In this document: positions 5,174 to 6,399 of the stretch, one piece after another
Layout: the number at the start of each line of letters is the position of its first letter
Position numbering within the stretch: the first letter of the stretch is position 1
The notes under the pieces: model-generated
What the model was told of the DNA's origin: nothing
The model's input: the letters and a program-made list of their open reading frames with translations, nothing else
The model's database searches: none
Made by a program: the position numbers and the translations under genes
DNA from: Phycisphaera sp.
Lineage (GTDB): Bacteria; Planctomycetota; Phycisphaerae; Phycisphaerales; UBA1924
Direction: 5' to 3'
NCBI GenBank assembly: GCA_002732755.1
Contig: NVSP01000018.1
Span: 11,518 to 17,916 of the forward strand
Length of the DNA stretch: 6,399 bases

Positions 5174-6031
5174 TTATCGGGCAGCCAGCACCCTGTCCAG
5201 AAATATCGTCATCCCAGCGAGCGCAGTTGAGAGTTGTTTGGAGGGTTCTGCCCCAATCGGCATGGGGTTTGGCGTGTTGAGGATGTGGTTGCCGCCCTGG
5301 ATCATCATCGCCTCGGCTCTGGGCATCGCCTCTGCGATCTGGCGGGCTGCATCGGCGGGCACGGTCTGGTCGTCATCGCCGTGGATGATGAGCGTCGGCG
5401 TAGGAACCTTGGTCGCCATCGTCAGCAGGTCGTGGGCCGCCGGGTCAGAATCCTGCTCATCCCAGAACGCCCGGTCGATTGTAAGTGTCTGCCTGGTCCT
5501 GCCGCTGGTGACTTTCATATAGCCCTGCGCTTTGAGCAATTCGGTTTGTTCGGCGTTGAGTCTGCCGGTCGAGCTTGGGGCCGCGATGGTGATGATCGCA
5601 TCGAGCGGCTTCATCGCCGCGGCAGCGCGCCGACCCGCACAAAGCAGCGCGGCCACCCCGCCGCGCGAATGTCCGACAAGCACGATCGGCATGCCCGGCC
5701 CGACGAGTTCGTGCCGATCCATCGCGTGGATGATCCGCTCGATGTCCTCCACCTGCGTGTTCCATGTGTTTTTCTCGAACAGGTCCGGTCGTGCAAATGT
5801 GTCGATCGCTTCTGTTATCCCCGAGTGCGAGAGGTTGAACCGGTGGGCAGCGATGCCCGAACGCGCGAGCGTGTCGGCGATGGTGGGGAAGAAGCCGTAG
5901 TCCTTGTAGCCAAGAAACCCGTGAACAATGATCGCGGCGGCTCGCGGCGTGCTCTCTGGCAGGTGCGTGTTGCCGAGGATCATCTCGCCGTGTGCGCCGG
6001 GCAGGTTCCAGTTGATGATGTCGATAGGCAT
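5174..6031 (-). CDS. Alpha/beta hydrolase (esterase or peptidase-like serine hydrolase)
   Basis: A 285-residue cytoplasmic alpha/beta hydrolase with a complete apparent catalytic set. The oxyanion loop is HGFLGYKDYGFF (37-48). The nucleophile elbow is GHSRGG with Ser122. The acid is in HGDDDQTVP, most likely Asp221, and the base is His249 in GGNH. Between residues 81 and 110 is a helical stretch (FEKNTWNTQVEDIERIIHAM) before the nucleophile strand. A cap-like insert lies around residues 155-200. No signal peptide is seen. The fold resembles dienelactone-hydrolase and S9-peptidase-like carboxylic ester hydrolases; the substrate cannot be inferred. There is no Shine-Dalgarno before the ATG, but TAGACT lies six bases upstream, so the message may be leaderless. 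The beta-barrel gene follows 44 bases downstream, which suggests a shared transcript but not a shared function. Confidence 0.92.
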   Translation of the reverse strand: MPIDIINWNLPGAHGEMILGNTHLPESTPRAAAIIVHGFLGYKDYGFFPTIADTLARSGIAAHRFNLSHSGITEAIDTFARPDLFEKNTWNTQVEDIERIIHAMDRHELVGPGMPIVLVGHSRGGVAALLCAGRRAAAAMKPLDAIITIAAPSSTGRLNAEQTELLKAQGYMKVTSGRTRQTLTIDRAFWDEQDSDPAAHDLLTMATKVPTPTLIIHGDDDQTVPADAARQIAEAMPRAEAMMIQGGNHILNTPNPMPIGAEPSKQLSTALAGMTIFLDRVLAAR

Positions 6032-6037
6032 GCCCGG

Positions 6038-6066
6038 AGTCTACAGCGAATAGAGCGTCTTGCCGA
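6038..6066 (-). promoter_or_regulatory. Candidate promoter for the hydrolase/beta-barrel pair (leaderless)
   Basis: On the minus strand TCGGCA (6061-6066; 4 of 6 to TTGACA), a 17-base spacer and TAGACT (6038-6043; 4 of 6 to TATAAT) precede the ATG at 6031 by six bases. The -35 hexamer and spacer length are identical to those of the candidate promoter at 661-689. Transcription would start at about the A of ATG. Confidence 0.42.
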
Positions 6067-6370
6067 ATCACATTCCGGCGTGCCACGGAGGATTACTCAC
6101 GAAGCCATTATCTTGCACCAGATTCTCGCGTTGTAGCGGGTGATCTTTGCGGTGACCTATCCGCGGACACGGCCCAGCCGTCGGACCCAAGCGGGCAGGG
6201 GCGCAAGCCCGCCGCCGAAGCAGATCATCACGCCAGAACTCCATCGCGGCGCGACGCTCGGGACATGTCTTGGCGAACGCGGCCTCGGCACAGGATGGTA
6301 CATGATTGTGCAAGATGCTCTAGAGCAGTTCTACCACGGCTGTAGCGTTTGCAGCTCTTGCATTTCGTGC
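6067..6370. other. Stretch with no recognisable gene before palindrome copy C
   Basis: I recognise no protein here. Two short frames are open: GTG 6140 to TGA 6376 on plus (78 codons, no ribosome site, ending CSVCSSCISCH with its stop inside the copy C stem) and ATG 6313 to 6068 on minus (81 codons, rich in Arg, Pro, Cys and His, no ribosome site). Neither has convincing composition. Structure visible: an inverted repeat GCGGGC (6191-6196) with GCCCGC (6207-6212), and a perfect 12-base palindrome TGCTCTAGAGCA (6316-6327). No tRNA, tmRNA, SRP RNA or RNase P signature is seen. The oriented terminator at its right end suggests that something is transcribed rightward through it: a small RNA, an unrecognised small gene or a decayed gene. 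Confidence 0.4.
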
Positions 6371-6394
6371 CACTGACCCGTCTTCGGGTCAGTG
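6371..6394 (+). terminator. Intrinsic terminator, palindrome copy C
   Basis: CACTGACCCG pairs perfectly with CGGGTCAGTG (10 bp) around TCTT and is followed by CTCTT at the window edge. It is the cleanest of the three copies and shares the TGC lead-in with A and B and the GTGCTCTT tail with B. By orientation it would stop rightward transcripts, but no convincing plus-strand gene lies before it. Confidence 0.65.
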
Positions 6395-6399
6395 CTCTT

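Noticed and set aside
4230..5522. Open frame of 430 codons on the plus strand
   Set aside because: It lies antisense to the beta-barrel and hydrolase genes, whose signal peptide, terminal Phe and catalytic motifs are clear. The plus-strand product has no recognisable domain and is rich in Val, Asp, Gly and Cys, as expected of an antisense shadow in GC-rich DNA.
5234..6136. Open frame of 300 codons on the plus strand
   Set aside because: Antisense to the alpha/beta hydrolase across almost its full length; Arg/His/Gly-rich composition without motifs.
6068..6313. 81-codon minus-strand frame just upstream of the hydrolase
   Set aside because: No ribosome-binding site, an Arg/Pro/Cys/His-rich composition, no recognised domain, and it overlaps an equally doubtful plus-strand frame. 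Mentioned only as part of the unassigned region.
1..6399. CRISPR array, tRNA/rRNA gene, insertion sequence, phage or defence gene
   Set aside because: No regularly spaced repeats, no T-loop or acceptor signatures, no transposase or integrase motifs and no terminal inverted repeats with target duplications were found.

Overview
The window is GC-rich, fairly densely coded chromosomal DNA from a diderm bacterium. The best taxonomic clue is a 53-residue gene too short for most gene finders (2809-2970). It matches the lysine/arginine-rich 'small basic protein' family of the Planctomycetes-Verrucomicrobia-Chlamydiae group. Together with a complex I subunit NuoI, a signal-peptide beta-barrel protein and a single-pass protein with a SPOR-like tail, I infer a planctomycete, probably of the Phycisphaerae type. 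That placement is inference; there is no rRNA in the window.

Layout from left to right. (1) 1-518, minus: the first 172 codons of a secreted protein of unknown function, running off the left edge, with a candidate promoter at 661-689. (2) 696-1241, minus: nuoI, standing alone rather than in a nuo operon. (3) 1242-1377: a divergent promoter region with an operator-like repeat cluster. (4) 1378-4184, plus: a likely three-gene unit made of a membrane-anchored SPOR-like protein, the small basic protein and a class I/II PLP aminotransferase, closed by a hairpin terminator. (5) 4185-4274: a convergent gap holding two back-to-back copies of the same palindromic terminator. (6) 6031-4275, minus: an alpha/beta hydrolase followed 44 bases later by an outer-membrane beta-barrel protein, probably one transcript. 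(7) 6067-6399: no recognisable gene, ending in a third copy of the same palindrome.

The genes are mostly housekeeping or envelope functions with no obvious shared pathway: respiration (NuoI), amino-acid metabolism (aminotransferase), cell envelope (SPOR-like protein, beta-barrel, secreted protein) and an unassigned esterase-like enzyme. I see no phage, transposase, CRISPR, tRNA, rRNA or defence gene.

The most interesting signals are non-coding. A hairpin family is present three times (4194-4219, 4240-4265, 6371-6394), with a conserved stem, an invariant TCTT tetraloop and conserved flanks. Its third copy ends a stretch with no recognisable gene. Two minus-strand genes have a -10-like TANNNT exactly six bases before ATG and no Shine-Dalgarno, which suggests leaderless mRNAs. 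The nuoI stop codon lies inside a predicted GNRA tetraloop.
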